A program made the translations under genes and the position numbers. Under the pieces are notes generated by a model that saw only the letters and a program-made list of their open reading frames with translations, was not told where the DNA came from and did not search any database. A DNA stretch of 64,000 nucleotides from Agrostemma githago (lineage: Eukaryota > Streptophyta > Magnoliopsida > Caryophyllales > Caryophyllaceae), in NCBI GenBank assembly GCA_958450325.1, contig OY288250.1:45606683-45670682 (forward strand). The letters are read 5' to 3'. Within the stretch, counting starts at the first letter, position 1. Each line of letters opens with the position of its first letter. This document shows positions 21,201 to 33,556 of the stretch, piece by piece.

Positions 21201-21868
21201 TAAACTAGGGCCACACATTTATAAGTCGTCGTCCTATTATGGTTGAGTAGCCTAGTTAGAGACCGAAGTTTGATTTCTTTGAACTAGGTTCTCGAAGCTA
21301 GTTTTTAGTATTCTCCTGGTGAAAGTCTGACCTTCTACACTGAATATTTCCATAACGCCATTTTGAATATTTTTATTATTATCGACACATTTTCATTTTC
21401 AGGTTGGCAAATATTTGAAGTTTTCTGCTGAAAACTTGTTCTGATTTTATTGTTCCAATATTTTAAGTTTTCTTCGAAAGCTTATTTTTATTATATCATT
21501 TAATGTTTTCCATTTTAAGTATTTTGATATAATAATACTATTATTTTTCATATGATATAATATGGCTGGGAGAGCGTCCGAGTTACTCCCCACTGACGTG
21601 GCGTTTATGTTTATAACATGACAGGTATTTGCTGCTGGGTTTTGGGTGTGAGCTAGCGAGTAGCGTGGATCCTACTCTTTCTTTGCTCATGTAATTTATG
21701 GATTTGTATAACCTGTTTGGAGAATTTCCTTTTTAGCCCTTTTGTAAAAAGAGGCCTTTGTATTGACTTACCATTTCTTTTAATAAGATATTGTTTGTCT
21801 GTGTGTTATAATCTCAACTCTACAATATTTCTGCCACTTTATTGCGTTAGAATTTCTAGGGGATTACA
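18213..21868 (+). repeat. 5' LTR of the LARD
   Basis: 3656 bp. Clearly close to the 3' LTR with scattered substitutions and small indels, for example a 17-bp extra segment near 20850. Contains a CTG/TTC-rich stretch at about 18840-19850. Confidence 0.95.
18864..19712 (+). other. Long low-complexity ORF in the LARD LTR (282 aa)
   Basis: Open for 282 codons, rich in Cys, Leu, Phe and Ser (CCCHSSRTSFSLGLGFDVEF is a sample) because of CTG, TTC and TCT runs. The other LTR has overlapping long ORFs (25170-25586, 25600-26307) but the frames shift between copies. Likely a by-product of pyrimidine-rich sequence and not a protein gene. Confidence 0.4.
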
Positions 21869-21870
21869 GT

Positions 21871-21882
21871 TGGTATTAGAGC
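21871..21882 (+). other. Primer-binding site of the LARD (tRNA-iMet type)
   Basis: TGGTATTAGAGC differs by one base from TGGTATCAGAGC, the usual plant initiator-tRNA site. It starts 3 nt after the LTR end. Confidence 0.85.
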
Positions 21883-24639
21883 ATTGTTGCTCCCGAAGCT
21901 TACACCTGATTTTAGGGAAAATACTAGTAAATGATTTGAACATTAAAAGAATATTAGTGAGAGATGGGTAGAAACCAAAATAAGGACTTAACTGTTAGGT
22001 TTATATGTTCTTGTAACTCAATGATTAGCATTGAATATTTGTTGCCTTTGTCTGGAGAAGATGGATGAACAAGATGCTGATAAGATGCTGCTCCTGATCG
22101 GGACAAGACCTGCTTAGAACTCTCAATGCCTGTTGATTCGGGTGGACAAATTTGTGCTACAAGGAAGATACCATGGTGACCTTTCAGCTCAGATTTAATT
22201 TGCTCAAGCTACAGATGATCAAGAGTAGATTTCTGTTCTATGATGTTGGAGTAGATCCATATGGAGTGACCCAAGACTTGTGTGCTCGTTCCTCTACAAG
22301 ATGATGAAGTAATTCTTTTGGTTCCCTCGTGAACCTTAGAGGTCTAAACTTTCCCTTCTCGTTTTAGGTCTTTATCATCTAGAATCATCGATCCTTTTCT
22401 TCTTGCTTCTGCCTTTTCCAATCCTTCTCTTATTAATTCTCGTCTTCATTCTTGTGACAAATCTTCGATTTATTTCTTATACTTACCATCTTTCCTCTTG
22501 AGATTCTTGGTTTGACCGAATTCCGTCTCAGCGAACCCCGTGAGAAGTTATAGATGTTTGAGGTTTAGTAAACCCTTGTTACGTGGTTTGAGGATTGTGA
22601 GTTTACCTTATCTTCTAAGCAAGTGAGAAATTCTTGAGGATTAATTTGAATAGCAAAATGTTGCTTGATCGAATTAGGATGATACTTCAGACACTGAACC
22701 TTGGGTTATAGGTTACTTTGATTATTTTGGAGTACTTAGAGTTGAATATATTTGGGAGTAGTAAGAGTATGTCATATTTGATGGATACCTAGTACCTAAC
22801 CTAGAACCGAACTAAGTGTAAACGATAATATTACTTTGGGATTCTCACCTAATGCTTATTTGATGGATGCATCGTGAATATTTAGGATCATAGAGTATTG
22901 TTTAAAGTGTTAGCCTGAGTGTTGTGGTACCATTAAAGGTTTTCCTCATTAACGTCGTTAGAAAATTTTGTGGACATAGATTTCCGGTATTTCTTATGGA
23001 TTAGAAAGTTGATTGTTATTTAATGTTGTAACCTACGAACTCTGGAGTTGAGTGATCTAACTTGGAGGAATTATTCTTAACCTTGAAGAAGAGAACTATC
23101 ATACACAATCACAATTTGGTTTTACTGTGTTGTTTTGAGGAATACCTTGATGCCAATCATTTGATGGAATTTACCGTTCAGGACTCTTTGACTAGCGAGA
23201 TTGTGACTTTGTTGAGTTATTTAACATACTATGGTTGCCTTGTTGGAATTAGACATTTGATGAATTTCTCGGAAACCTTATTTGAATGACGTGTTTTGAA
23301 GATGTGAGTGTTTGCGCCATTACCTATAGGTTTGAGCGTGTTTGAGGATTCGTTGTATTTTTCCAACTTCCGTACTTGTGGCATTATAAATATGTTGATG
23401 ATCATTTTTGAGGATTTCGTACCCGAGCCTTGTTAAATTGGTGGACCTTGTCTACTGTTCCTTACTCGAGAAATTTGGAGTATACTTCGAGTTCAAACCT
23501 TATGAGTTTTGGATTTAGGAACCTTATCGATTGCGAGTTTTGGCGTGTTATGATGACTGTTGGAGTTTTAATTGATGAGATTAGATTGTAAAAAAATTAT
23601 GGATTAGTATCGTGTCGTTGGAATGATTGGATAAGCACGTAAGACGTTTAGTGCCTAATATTGGACTTAACGTATTTGATGGAATTAGGAACCCGTGTTG
23701 TGAGAGTCGTACCGGGAATCTCGAGATGGTTAAACTATTTTTTTAATCCTTGAGAGCTCTATTGGACTCTCAATTTTGTCCTCCCCTTAACTTCTCTTAA
23801 ATCCTGCTACTTCTTCGGCCTTTCTTTTTGACTTCCTTATCGGGTTTGAAAATTTCTGTTTCGGTTTGTCGTTGTCTTTGACTCTATTCATCTTTTTATC
23901 ATTTCGTCAAACTTATGTTATGAAACGTTTGACTGATTAAAAAAAATTGATTTTCATGAAATTTTAACATTTTGAGTTATAAATTTCAAAACATTGTATT
24001 TTGTTTTTAGTTCCGTTTCAAAGGGTGTAAATAAATTATTTTAAAATATTTAGAAATTGTTTCAAATTTCTATGTTCGAACGTTTGAATTTTACGAAAAC
24101 TTTGATAATCGCTAAAATGTTGATTTCTATAAAATTATTACGTAAAACGATTTAAAATTTTCGTAAGATTTCGTATGTTTAAATTTTTGTCTTATTGCCG
24201 GTAGACTTTAAATGTGTTATTGAAAATGTTCGACGACTGGTTCGATTTTTATTCACTAACTACAAATTTGATTTCTCAAATTTTTGTTTGATCTTAAAAC
24301 AAAATAATGTGGAATTTCTTAATTAAAACGTTTAACTGTTGTTTTGAAAATATTTGGGTACTCTTCCCCCTCGAGTTCGTTTACAAATATTATTTATCAT
24401 CATTACTTTATTAAATAATTTTGACTCGCAATTTTATTAATTTAAATGATTTTAAACATTGGGAACTGAACCCAACTCATCTTGAAATAAATTTTGTCTT
24501 CGATTTCGATTTCATATCACGTTTGAAGTTGTAATTTTTTTTTTTAAAATCGAGAGTGTGCGGCGAGTTAAGCATTCTCATTTTATTCAAGTGATATAAC
24601 CTTGTTTTCCATTCTATTATTATCATGTTTTTGTTAGTT

Positions 24640-24672
24640 TCGAGGACGAAACTTTTTTTTAGTGGGGAAGAT
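24640..24672 (+). other. Chromovirus-type 3' end and polypurine tract
   Basis: TTTCGAGGACGAAACT followed by AGTGGGGAAGAT directly before the 3' LTR. The same arrangement is present (reverse strand) at 58567-58605 in the coding chromovirus, linking the two. Confidence 0.75.
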
Positions 24673-27600
24673 TGTAACACCCCTGATTTTATAATTTAAA
24701 TTAAATAAAGTTATATTCGTATTTTTATTTTATTTACGATTTAACTCATAATTCTTAAAATTATTATAAAACGAAATAATCGTTTAATCGTTTCAAACTC
24801 CTAAAATTCTATGTGACTTGGAAACTCTTCTTATATTTAAAACATATTTTTATTTCTGTTTCGATTCATTTTATACCTTTAATTTAAGTCTTATCGAAAG
24901 TCTATTTCGACGATTTGAATTCTAAATTCTTTTTATTTAATTATATTTAAGCTCGAATTTCATTTTCGTCTTGAATAATTATTATTATCTCGAGAAATGT
25001 TTATTTTACTCATTTGAGTAGTCGGCCCAACTATTTTACTAACTCGTTTATAATTTAATTCCGTGGGTAAGTAAACGTATATTCTCCGTCCGTGTCATTG
25101 TAGCATCTACTTTATTTTATTACTACATTCTCCTAACCCACTTAAATTACATTCTTCCCCCTTCTCATATTGATTCCTCTGCTCACTCTCATTCAACCCC
25201 AATTAATATTACGTTCACCCCCCCCTTTTATTGATTCACTTCCCCTTCCGTTTTTTCTTATATTCATTCACCGCTTCACCTTTGCAGTCCATTACTTTCC
25301 CCCTCTGTTTCGTCGTTCTATGTCATCAGCATGGGATCACCGCCTTTTCAAGCTGTCACGACTTTCTGCTGTTTTGTATGCTGCTTGCCGCTGCTGTATT
25401 TACTGTCGCATGCTGCTGGTGTTATTGGTATGTTGTTGTCCTGTTGATGCTGCTATTTTTCGTTCCTTTTCCTTCTTATTCTTCCTATTCTTGCGCTGCT
25501 TCTTCTCCTTTTCCGTTCCTTTCTTCTTCCTCTATTGCCGTCTTTTGTTTATTCATATGTTTCGCTGCTGCTTGGTTTTAATTTGATGCTGCTGTTGCGT
25601 TGTTTCTGCTGCTGTATTTTGTTCTGATGCTGCTGCGTTTTATGGCGTGTTGTTGTTGCTGCTGCTGTTGTCCGATTTTCTCTTTTCCTCTTATTTCGTT
25701 GAGTCTGCCGCCTGCTTCTGTCTGTTCACTTCGTTCTTTCCCTTCTCCTTTCTCTGTTTCGATTCGTCCTCATCTCGTCTTTATTTTGTCCTTCTGTCTC
25801 GTTCTTCTTCCTCGATTTTCCTTCCTTCGCTGCTGCTGTTCTTTTTCGTGTTTCGTGGTTTGTGTTGTTGTTGTCACTCTTCTCGTACCTTCTTTTCACT
25901 CGGTTTCGGTTTCGATGTCGAGTTTGTGTCTGGTAATATGTATTGCTACCGATTCATCATTGTTTGTTGCTTATGCGTTTGTTCGGCTCAGTTCGCATTT
26001 TCCATTTCAGTCGCTGTCGTGCAATTGTTATAGCTCAGATTTGTACCTATTTCTCATCAGTTTTGTTTGTACGTTAGTACGGTTGGCGTCTTCAGCCTCG
26101 ATTCATCTTCTATTCCTTTATTCTATTCATTTTGTTATGTCGCATTTGCTGCCTTCATTGCTGTCCGTAGGTGTTGCTGTTACTGCTCTATTTTCTGCTG
26201 CTCGTTATACCGACGTATGCATCGTGGTCTTCTTCGTTCTATTGCACGTGTACTGCTGTTGCTGTTCGTATATAGCTGAGGTGTTCGTGACTGTTTCTGT
26301 TTTCTAGTCCGTATTCTCCATCGTCCCTCTATTCGTCATACTCCGTTCTCACCATATTCTTTCGTTCCTCCTCTTCGTTCTACTCGTCCTATGGTTCTCA
26401 TATCATATAATTATCTGTTTCCGTAGGATTTCGTGAGAAGGACTCGGACGAGGCCATGTACATGATCGATTTGGATGCCGACTCATGGTAACTTTAGGAC
26501 GTTACTCGGTGTTATATCGTATGTTTGAGTAGTAGTATGTAGTAAATAGTTTATTTTCGGTTTTCTAATTTTAGCTATATATTATTGGTAATTATATTAT
26601 TTTTAAATCGTATGCCTTAAAAATATTTTTACAAGTTTTCGATATCGTCTTGTAAATCATTAGTAATTTAATTATTTACGATCGTTATAATAATTTGTTG
26701 GTTATCGTGACACTAGTATCTAAATATTATCGATTTCATATTTTCCTCTTATTTCGTTAATTTGAAATTTTAACTCAAATCGTATTTTTATATTATATTC
26801 GACATTTGTATACTTGTTTAATAAATTAATTTCATTTTACGACTTATATTAAAAAATGAGAAAATAGTCGATTTTGTTTTAAATACATTTTTAGTCGAGA
26901 CTATTTTCCCTAATAATTTCTCATTTATCTACGATTGATTATTTTTAGTAAAATCAGTTTTATTTATCGATAAAATCTATTTGCTAAAAATAATTTGAAA
27001 GCTTTATAAAATCTCGTTTAATTTATAAAACTCATCGACTCAATTAATTCTGATAGCGTTTTTCTTAGAACATCTATTTTCTAAAATTTATAATTTCAAC
27101 TCGATTTCCTTAATTATTTATAAATACTATATATTGACTTATTATATTTTATTTATATTTTGAGTAACGAATTTAGAAATATATTAAAGTTACGATAACG
27201 ACGATAATAATAAAATGTTAATTTCGTTAGAAATTCTATTTTTAGTACATTTCACATATTTGAGTAACTTACGTATTTTCTATAACGAAATTCCTATTTT
27301 AAGTAAGTTTCTATTTATAGGAAGTTTCCTTTTTTATATAAGTGTTTATTCCTTTTATCCTCATAATGATTATATTTATTTTGATTATCGATAATGGCTG
27401 TTTTGGAGTTATGGAATAAAGTCAAGTGTGGGGATAGAGTAATATAATCTGGGGTTTACGTTTTTGCCATCAACTATAAGGCTAGTGTATCAGGAATCGG
27501 TACATTAGCTAGTTGTTGAACCGGGTGACAGGTATCCCGGGAGTTGTGTATATTTTGACCTTAAGCTTAGGCCTCGCAGTAAGTTGCCGTCATAAGTTGA

Positions 27601-28308
27601 ACTGGGTGACAGGTAATTCAAGGAGGGGTGTGCATTGTCTTAAACTAGGGCCACGAATTTATAAGTCGCCGTCCTATTATGGTTGAGTAGCCTAGTTAGA
27701 GACCGAATTTTGATTTGTTTGAACTAGGTTCTCGAAGCTAGTTTTTAGTATTCTCCTGGTGAAAGTCTGACCTTCTACACTGAATATTTCCATAACGTCA
27801 TTTTGAATATTTTTATTATTATTGATACATTTTGATTTGCAGGTTGGCAAATATTTGAAGTTTTCTTCTGAAAACTTGTTCTGATTTTATTGTTCCAATA
27901 TTTTAAGTTTTCTCCGAAAGCTTATTTTTATTATATCATTTAATGTTTTCCATTTTAAGTATTTTGATATAATAATACTATTATTTTTCATATGATATAA
28001 TATGGCTGGGAGAGCGTCCGAGTTACTCCCCACTGACGTGGCTGTTATGTTTATAACATGACAGGTATTTGCTGCTGGGTTTTGGGTGTGAGCTAGCGAG
28101 TAGCGTGGATCCTACTCTTTCTTTGTTCATGGAATTTATGGATTTGTATAACCTGTTTGGAGAATTTCCTTTTTAGCCCTTTTGTAAAAAGAGGCATTTG
28201 TATTGACTTACCATTTCTTTTAATAAGATATAGTTTGTCAGTGTGTTATAATCCCTACTCTACAGTGTTTCCGCCACTGTATTGCGTTAGAATTTCTAGG
28301 GGATTACA
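24673..28308 (+). repeat. 3' LTR of the LARD
   Basis: 3636 bp, same ends as the 5' LTR. In the first 160 bases I count about six differences, so the insertion is not very recent. Confidence 0.95.
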
Positions 28309-28313
28309 CCCGT

Positions 28314-29030
28314 CCTCTTAGGTGACCATGATTCGAAATTGTTTGGTTAGTCCAGGTTTCCCCCCTTTTTGTGGGTTTGAAGAGAAAACGCGCTCCCGAC
28401 ATACCCATTTCCCTACCTTCTACACAATTCCACAAATAAGTTGCATCGTATCGAGGTTTCTACACTTACTTGGTTGCAAGAATTGTCTATGGTACAAATT
28501 AAGCCAAAAAGGGCAAACCAAGGCAAAAAGAAAGAAAAGAAAGAAAAGGCACAACAAATCAAAAACAAAATACAAAAGAAGAAAAAGAAATGGCATGCAA
28601 ATCAAAAGCAAAATATAAAGAAGAAAAATGCCAAGAAAATCATTTCACAAAAAATTCTTACCCCTAAAAAATAAGCCTTTTACTGATTGTTATCGTGAAG
28701 AGCCTACCAAGGACCGAGTCCCTAGGAAGGATGATAGCGGTAATGATCGGTATTCCCTCACTTTGCAACCATATCCACCTTTTTACTTGGACTAGTTAGG
28801 CTATTTTTGAGCATGGGACGACCCTCTTAGCTTATCGCTAAAGGAGGGGAGGGGGGGGGGGTTCACTTTACCTATAGTATCGACTAACTTCGTGGTTCAT
28901 CCTTTTGTCATCCCGCCTATCGTCTCGTAGTACGTTCTTAGAAGGTTAGGAGGACCTAGGTAAGTTACCAACGATTTTATTGCTTTGTTGTCATACTATT
29001 AGGATTCTGTCCATTTCGATTTGTATTATT
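28314..29030 (+). other. Remnant of element A beyond the LARD
   Basis: Begins right after the CCCGT duplication. Holds an A/G-rich stretch (28500-28670) like that in element B (38766-38870) and an 11-12 base G run at 28849-28861. No gene. Confidence 0.5.
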
Positions 29031-31149
29031 TGTTGGAGCAAGTGTCCTCCACAATAGTGCATTTATATATCAAATCTCATGGACGGAATATACTTGGGAT
29101 AATTAGTACAATGATACTCCACGTCAGTTGATTAACGTAAATCGATAACGCTCAGCTGACTAGAGTTAGACGTTATTGTCGTAAGACGGCGGTGATCAAC
29201 TTATCCCTTTCGGTTACACCTATAGGATGAGACCCAAATAGAAAACTAATTATTTATATTTGATACAGTTAATTAGCTCCTTGCGTATATATTTGATATA
29301 TGCTTGGTAATGAGAGTTATTTATTGGAGATAGAGTTTTGAACTCAATCTGATTAAGTTTATTAGTCTATTATACGATAATTGACTAAATAAATTTTACG
29401 TCTTATTTTAATACGATTAAATAAGACTTAATTTAGTATTTAAAAGTTAATTACTAAATTAGTTGAGGTTTTGTATGCTTTTAGAGGTAGTGGTAGTTAG
29501 CTATTAATATTTCCAAGGAGTTGTAAATTTAGCCAAATGATTATTATGGGACCAATTATATATTGATATAATTGTAATATACTACTTAAAGAGTTAAGAG
29601 TATATTATTTAGGGTTATTTAATAGGAATAATACCAACTTTGGGTGGTATTCCATCAATAAAACCAACTTTGATTAATACGGGAATAAAACCAACTATGA
29701 GTCATACTACACGAAAATGAAATACGCTTACCTGCTACCGCCTACACCCGTTAATATTACCCACTAATTCAAATTTTAACCTCATTATCATTTCCCAAAC
29801 TTTAAACTTCATCTTCTCGCTTCATCAATTGTCATCAATTCAAAACGTCTTCTTCATCCATTCATTATTATCTCTTCATCGAAGGTAATTTTTGTCGAAC
29901 TTTTATTTGTTTATTTTTCTCAAACTTTTGTGAAACTTGGTCGAAGGTAATCGTCATTAATTGTCAAGTTCATTCCTCAATCTTGTGGTTCGGCAACGTC
30001 AACGGTGAGTGCTTTTTTTTATTTCCCCTAAATCGATTTTTCTGGGTTGAACTTAGGGTTTTCGATTTTTTTGGGTTCAACTTAGGGTTTTCGATTTTTC
30101 TGGGTTTAATTTGGGGGTTTAAGTGTCCAACTAGTGTTGTTTTATAATTGGTTTAAATGAATTCGAAAAACATGAAATTGATGAGTTATCCATGGATTTG
30201 GAGAAAGGATGGTTTAGGAGAGAGAATTTGATTTAGGGCAATGAAGAAGATGAAGATGGGTGTTAATTAATAGCATGGGACCCACATAACCGACTTCATC
30301 CGGTCATTTAAGAGACAATTTCATTCTCGTATAATATGTCTCATACTTGGTTTTATTCCCGTATTAATTAAAGTTGGTTTTATTTATAGAATACCACCCA
30401 AAGTTGGTATTATTCCTATTAAACAACCCTATTATTTATTTGATGTGATCAATTATATAAGATAATCATGTCACACATAAGCATTTGTGAAACAAATGAG
30501 AAAAATAAAATGGACCCATTTCATGGACATGCACATGGCACACATAAGAAATGGAGCCTTGGTGGTTGTTTTCTATGTGCATGCAAGCATGCCACAAACA
30601 CAATCATTGCATTATATTACCCATGAAAGCATGAAATTAAAGAAAGAGCTAGTGGCCTTCCCATGTCCCCTAGTGGCCGGCCAAGGGTAAATAAAAGGAG
30701 AACTTTTGGTTCTCTTATTTCACTCACTTGAACCTCTTGTTTTGAAGGCTCTTGGATTATCTCTAAAAACTCTCATGCACTAATATTCCTTATTATTACT
30801 ATAGTAGTAATATGTTTATAATATTGGTGTAGTTTTATCACTACTATTATCTAGTTAATAATAGTGGTGATTATTTGGGTTGAATCTTGGTGCAACTAGA
30901 AGAAGATCTTCTACTTTGTAGATTCAAGTTTTGGAGGATCATCCTTTATATAATAAGCTCAAGAACAATAAGAAAACTCTTTTTCTTATTGTGCCCATAA
31001 TTTCCTCTTTGTCTATGTAAGAAATTTTTTTCTTGAATCTAGTTTTGTCATTTTTATCACATGCATGTAACTAGATCTTTATATATTATATTAACAAGTA
31101 ATTTAGTAACTAATTAGAGGAGTCTAATTAGAGGGCTACGAACCCTTCA
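29031..31149 (+). repeat. 5' LTR of copia element, carrying a MITE
   Basis: Begins TGTTGGAGCAAGTGTCC, ends AACCCTTCA just before the primer site. About 1.29 kb when the 818-bp insertion and its duplication are discounted. Confidence 0.8.
29612..30429. mobile_element. Mutator-like non-autonomous element (818 bp)
   Basis: Inverted ends of about 110 bp begin GGGTTATTTAATAGGAATAA (left) and, on the complement, GGGTTGTTTAATAGGAATAA (right). Flanked by a perfect 9-bp duplication TATTATTTA (29603-29611, 30430-30438). Interior is noncoding and looks like a promoter/5' UTR with GT-rich donor-like site. Confidence 0.93.
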
Positions 31150-31151
31150 AG

Positions 31152-31163
31152 TGGTATCAGAGC
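31152..31163 (+). other. Primer-binding site of copia (tRNA-iMet)
   Basis: Exact TGGTATCAGAGC, 2 nt after the LTR. Confidence 0.95.
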
Positions 31164-32857
31164 TTTGTTGTTGCATGCATGTCGATTTTTGACATTTTTT
31201 CGGGTTATACGATAACTTTGTAAAAACCGAAAATTTTGTGTAAAAATATGTTTCACACGAAATTTTTGGGTACATGCATATCTACTGACCTCAAAATGAT
31301 TGTGGTTGATTTTGGTATTTTTTGGAATTAATTTGCTATTTTATAATCATTTTTGCCTTAAAAACCGAGTTTTTATGCCTATTTTATGTTAAAAGTTAAC
31401 TAAAAATAGTTGCATGTTGTTTTTGGGCATGATAATTTTTTGTACACTTCATTATATATTTAAGGACAAATTTGTAAAATTGTAAAATTTATTTTGTCCT
31501 TTTGAGATGTTTATTGTTTTTATTGGATAAAAATCGATAAACATGCATTTATTTGTTCCTAAATTTATTCGAAATTTTTATGGACAAATTTTTTATTTTT
31601 GAGTTCCTGGAAATGTTCCAGATTGTACAAAAAAATTTATTTTAATTTTTATATGTTTTATGATTTAATTTGAATTTATTTCATAAAATTGCCATTTACC
31701 GATTAAACTAGCAAATTAAATCAATTCAAACTAATTTTTTATTTTTCAAATTTCCAAATTGGTTTGGAAAATTAGTTTGAGCTTAATTGAGAATTAAGTG
31801 TTGATTAATGATTTTTAATAGTTCAAAATTGATGAATTCCATAAAAACCGAGCTAGGATGAACTTGATAAATAGTAGGGCGATTTTGGCATGATTTTACA
31901 GCATTTTTATTTATTAATGTTGTTGAATGAATGAATGTCATTTTATTGATTATTTTGCAAGTTTGTACCTAGTATGGCCTAGTCTTTTAATCGGTATTAC
32001 CCGTAATGAAAGGGAATATCGATTTGGTTGTAATTAATTGCGATCTCGTATCGCCCGTTTGTAATAATTAATAGTTTTATTTATACAAATGTATAATAGG
32101 AATTGCTATATATTCATTTGTATCATTTGTAATTAATTATTATGAAGACGGAGATTACCCAAGATGGTGGTCAAAAAGACGGTGCCTTTTGGAGGTGTTC
32201 CATTGAAGAGGCCAGGGACCAAGGAGTTGGTTTCCGATTTTGCAATAGTCTAGTTAATTAGATTAGCTAGATGACCATACTAGGATTTATTTTGTTTGAT
32301 GCTTGCTTTATATTCTCATGCCAAAATCGCCAATCATGCATTTTATTCCTCGATTGTCAATTCACCTATTTACGTAATCACCAACTTAATTAGTTCACTT
32401 ATAAGTGATTAGTAACTTAATATTGACAAGACCTCTCACATGCATAGTAAGAATTGAGATTTAGCCTTACAAATTAAAGCACCTATGAACCCCTTGTTCA
32501 TTAGGACAACCACAACGTGGACCCCTTTTTACCTTGGGTAAGTGGGGTGATAAGATCACATGCCAAGATTGGGTTGGACTCAACAGGATAAGAGTTATTC
32601 CGGGGCTAGGAGATGGATTTGGTTAAAATCCGTCAACCGAGAGTTCTAGGGTAGAATTGGTCAAGTAATGACTTACCGTTTTTACATAAGGATTACATGC
32701 GATGTTAGTTCTTATCTAAATGCGGGTCTCGGAATCACTTATATAATTTCGTGAAGGGTCATTATATGAGTGACTTGTTAAAATTGTTTTAAAAGTAAAT
32801 TATATAACAATGAATGATAATATTTCCTAAATTTTGTTGTAGTATTTATAATTCGCT
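31164..32857 (+). other. Copia untranslated leader
   Basis: 1.7 kb, A/T-rich, no ORF of note between the primer site and gag. Confidence 0.7.
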
Positions 32858-33556
32858 ATGGCTACCAATGCAACCGTTCAACTCGGAAAGGATTCTTGGC
32901 TTAGGTCCGTTATGAACAAATGTATCTTGAAAGACGATGGAAGTAATTTCATCGAATGGGAGTTTACCATAAAAGGTGCGGCGTTGTCCGACAACGTCCT
33001 TCGTTACTTGAACGAGCCACCACCCAATGAACCCGGTCCTAGAGCCACCGCGGCACAAAGGACCGCCTATGAGGAGTTTTTGAAGATATCTAACGATATC
33101 AAGAACGTCTTGATATGGTCAATGTCTCCAAAACTCAAGCTTCAATACATTACCCTTAATGCATATGAAATATTCTCAAGGGTTACGACGGCTTTTTTTT
33201 AATCGCCCGATATCCGTCAATATGAGGCTATGATGAAATTCTTCGAGGGTAAGCTAGAAAAGGGTCAAAAAGTTGGCCCCCATGTGCTCAAGATGATTGA
33301 ACATATTGACACTCTAGAGCGTCTAGGGTGTAGCATTCCCAAAAAGCTTGCGATAGGTCGCATTCTTCACTCACTCCCCTCCAAGCTCTCCCAAATTAGG
33401 GTGAACTATAATATGCATGGCATGGACAAGAGTTTCCAAGAGCTTCATGCACTCCTCAACCAAGCGGAGAGGGACATGAAGGCTAGTGGGAGTGAGAAGA
33501 GAGACATGCTCTCCATGAAAATGAAGAATCTCAACCTTGGGGGTTCAAAACGGTAA
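32858..33556 (+). pseudogene. Copia gag, frameshifted
   Basis: Starts MATNATVQLGKDSWLRSV, with SNFIEWEFTIKGAALSDN typical of copia gag (UBN2-like). The frame fails at a T8 run (33193-33200) and resumes in another frame at 33230 (MMKFFEGKLEKGQKVGPHVL, FQELHALLNQAERDM). It then overlaps the pol frame, which begins at 33537. One length change in the T run probably explains the break. Confidence 0.85.

Larger units (their letters stand above)
21869..24672 (+). other. Interior of the LARD, noncoding
   Basis: Starts GT then the primer site; no gag or pol domain found in any frame, only a 75-codon ORF without features (23062-23289). Confidence 0.8.
18213..28308 (+). mobile_element. LARD-type LTR element with 3.65-kb LTRs
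   Basis: LTRs 18213-21868 and 24673-28308 both begin TGTAACACC and end GGGGATTACA. The flanks carry the same 5-bp target duplication CCCGT (18208-18212 and 28309-28313). The 2.8-kb interior has no proteins. The primer site resembles initiator tRNA-Met and the 3' end carries TTTCGAGGACGAAACT before a purine tract, as in Tekay/Del chromoviruses, so this is probably a large non-autonomous derivative of that group. Inserted in element A. Confidence 0.95.
12862..29030 (+). mobile_element. Non-autonomous Athila-like Ty3/gypsy element A, interrupted and 3'-truncated
   Basis: 5' LTR 12862-14352, primer site 14356-14373 complementary to tRNA-Asp, then two unassigned ORFs, a long noncoding tail, an inserted 10-kb LTR element (18213-28308) and a remnant 28314-29030 that ends where the copia LTR begins. 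No protease, RT or integrase is present, so it depends on others. Its LTR is related to the solo LTR at 52849-54450, which fixes the LTR ends (TGATAAGTGT start, TCA end). Confidence 0.8.

Noticed and set aside
25600..26307. 235-codon ORF in the LARD 3' LTR as a gene
   Set aside because: Low-complexity Cys/Ser/Leu composition from CTG and TTC runs; frame differs from the 5' LTR copy.
28849..28861. G run as a polypurine tract of element A
   Set aside because: No LTR start follows it.
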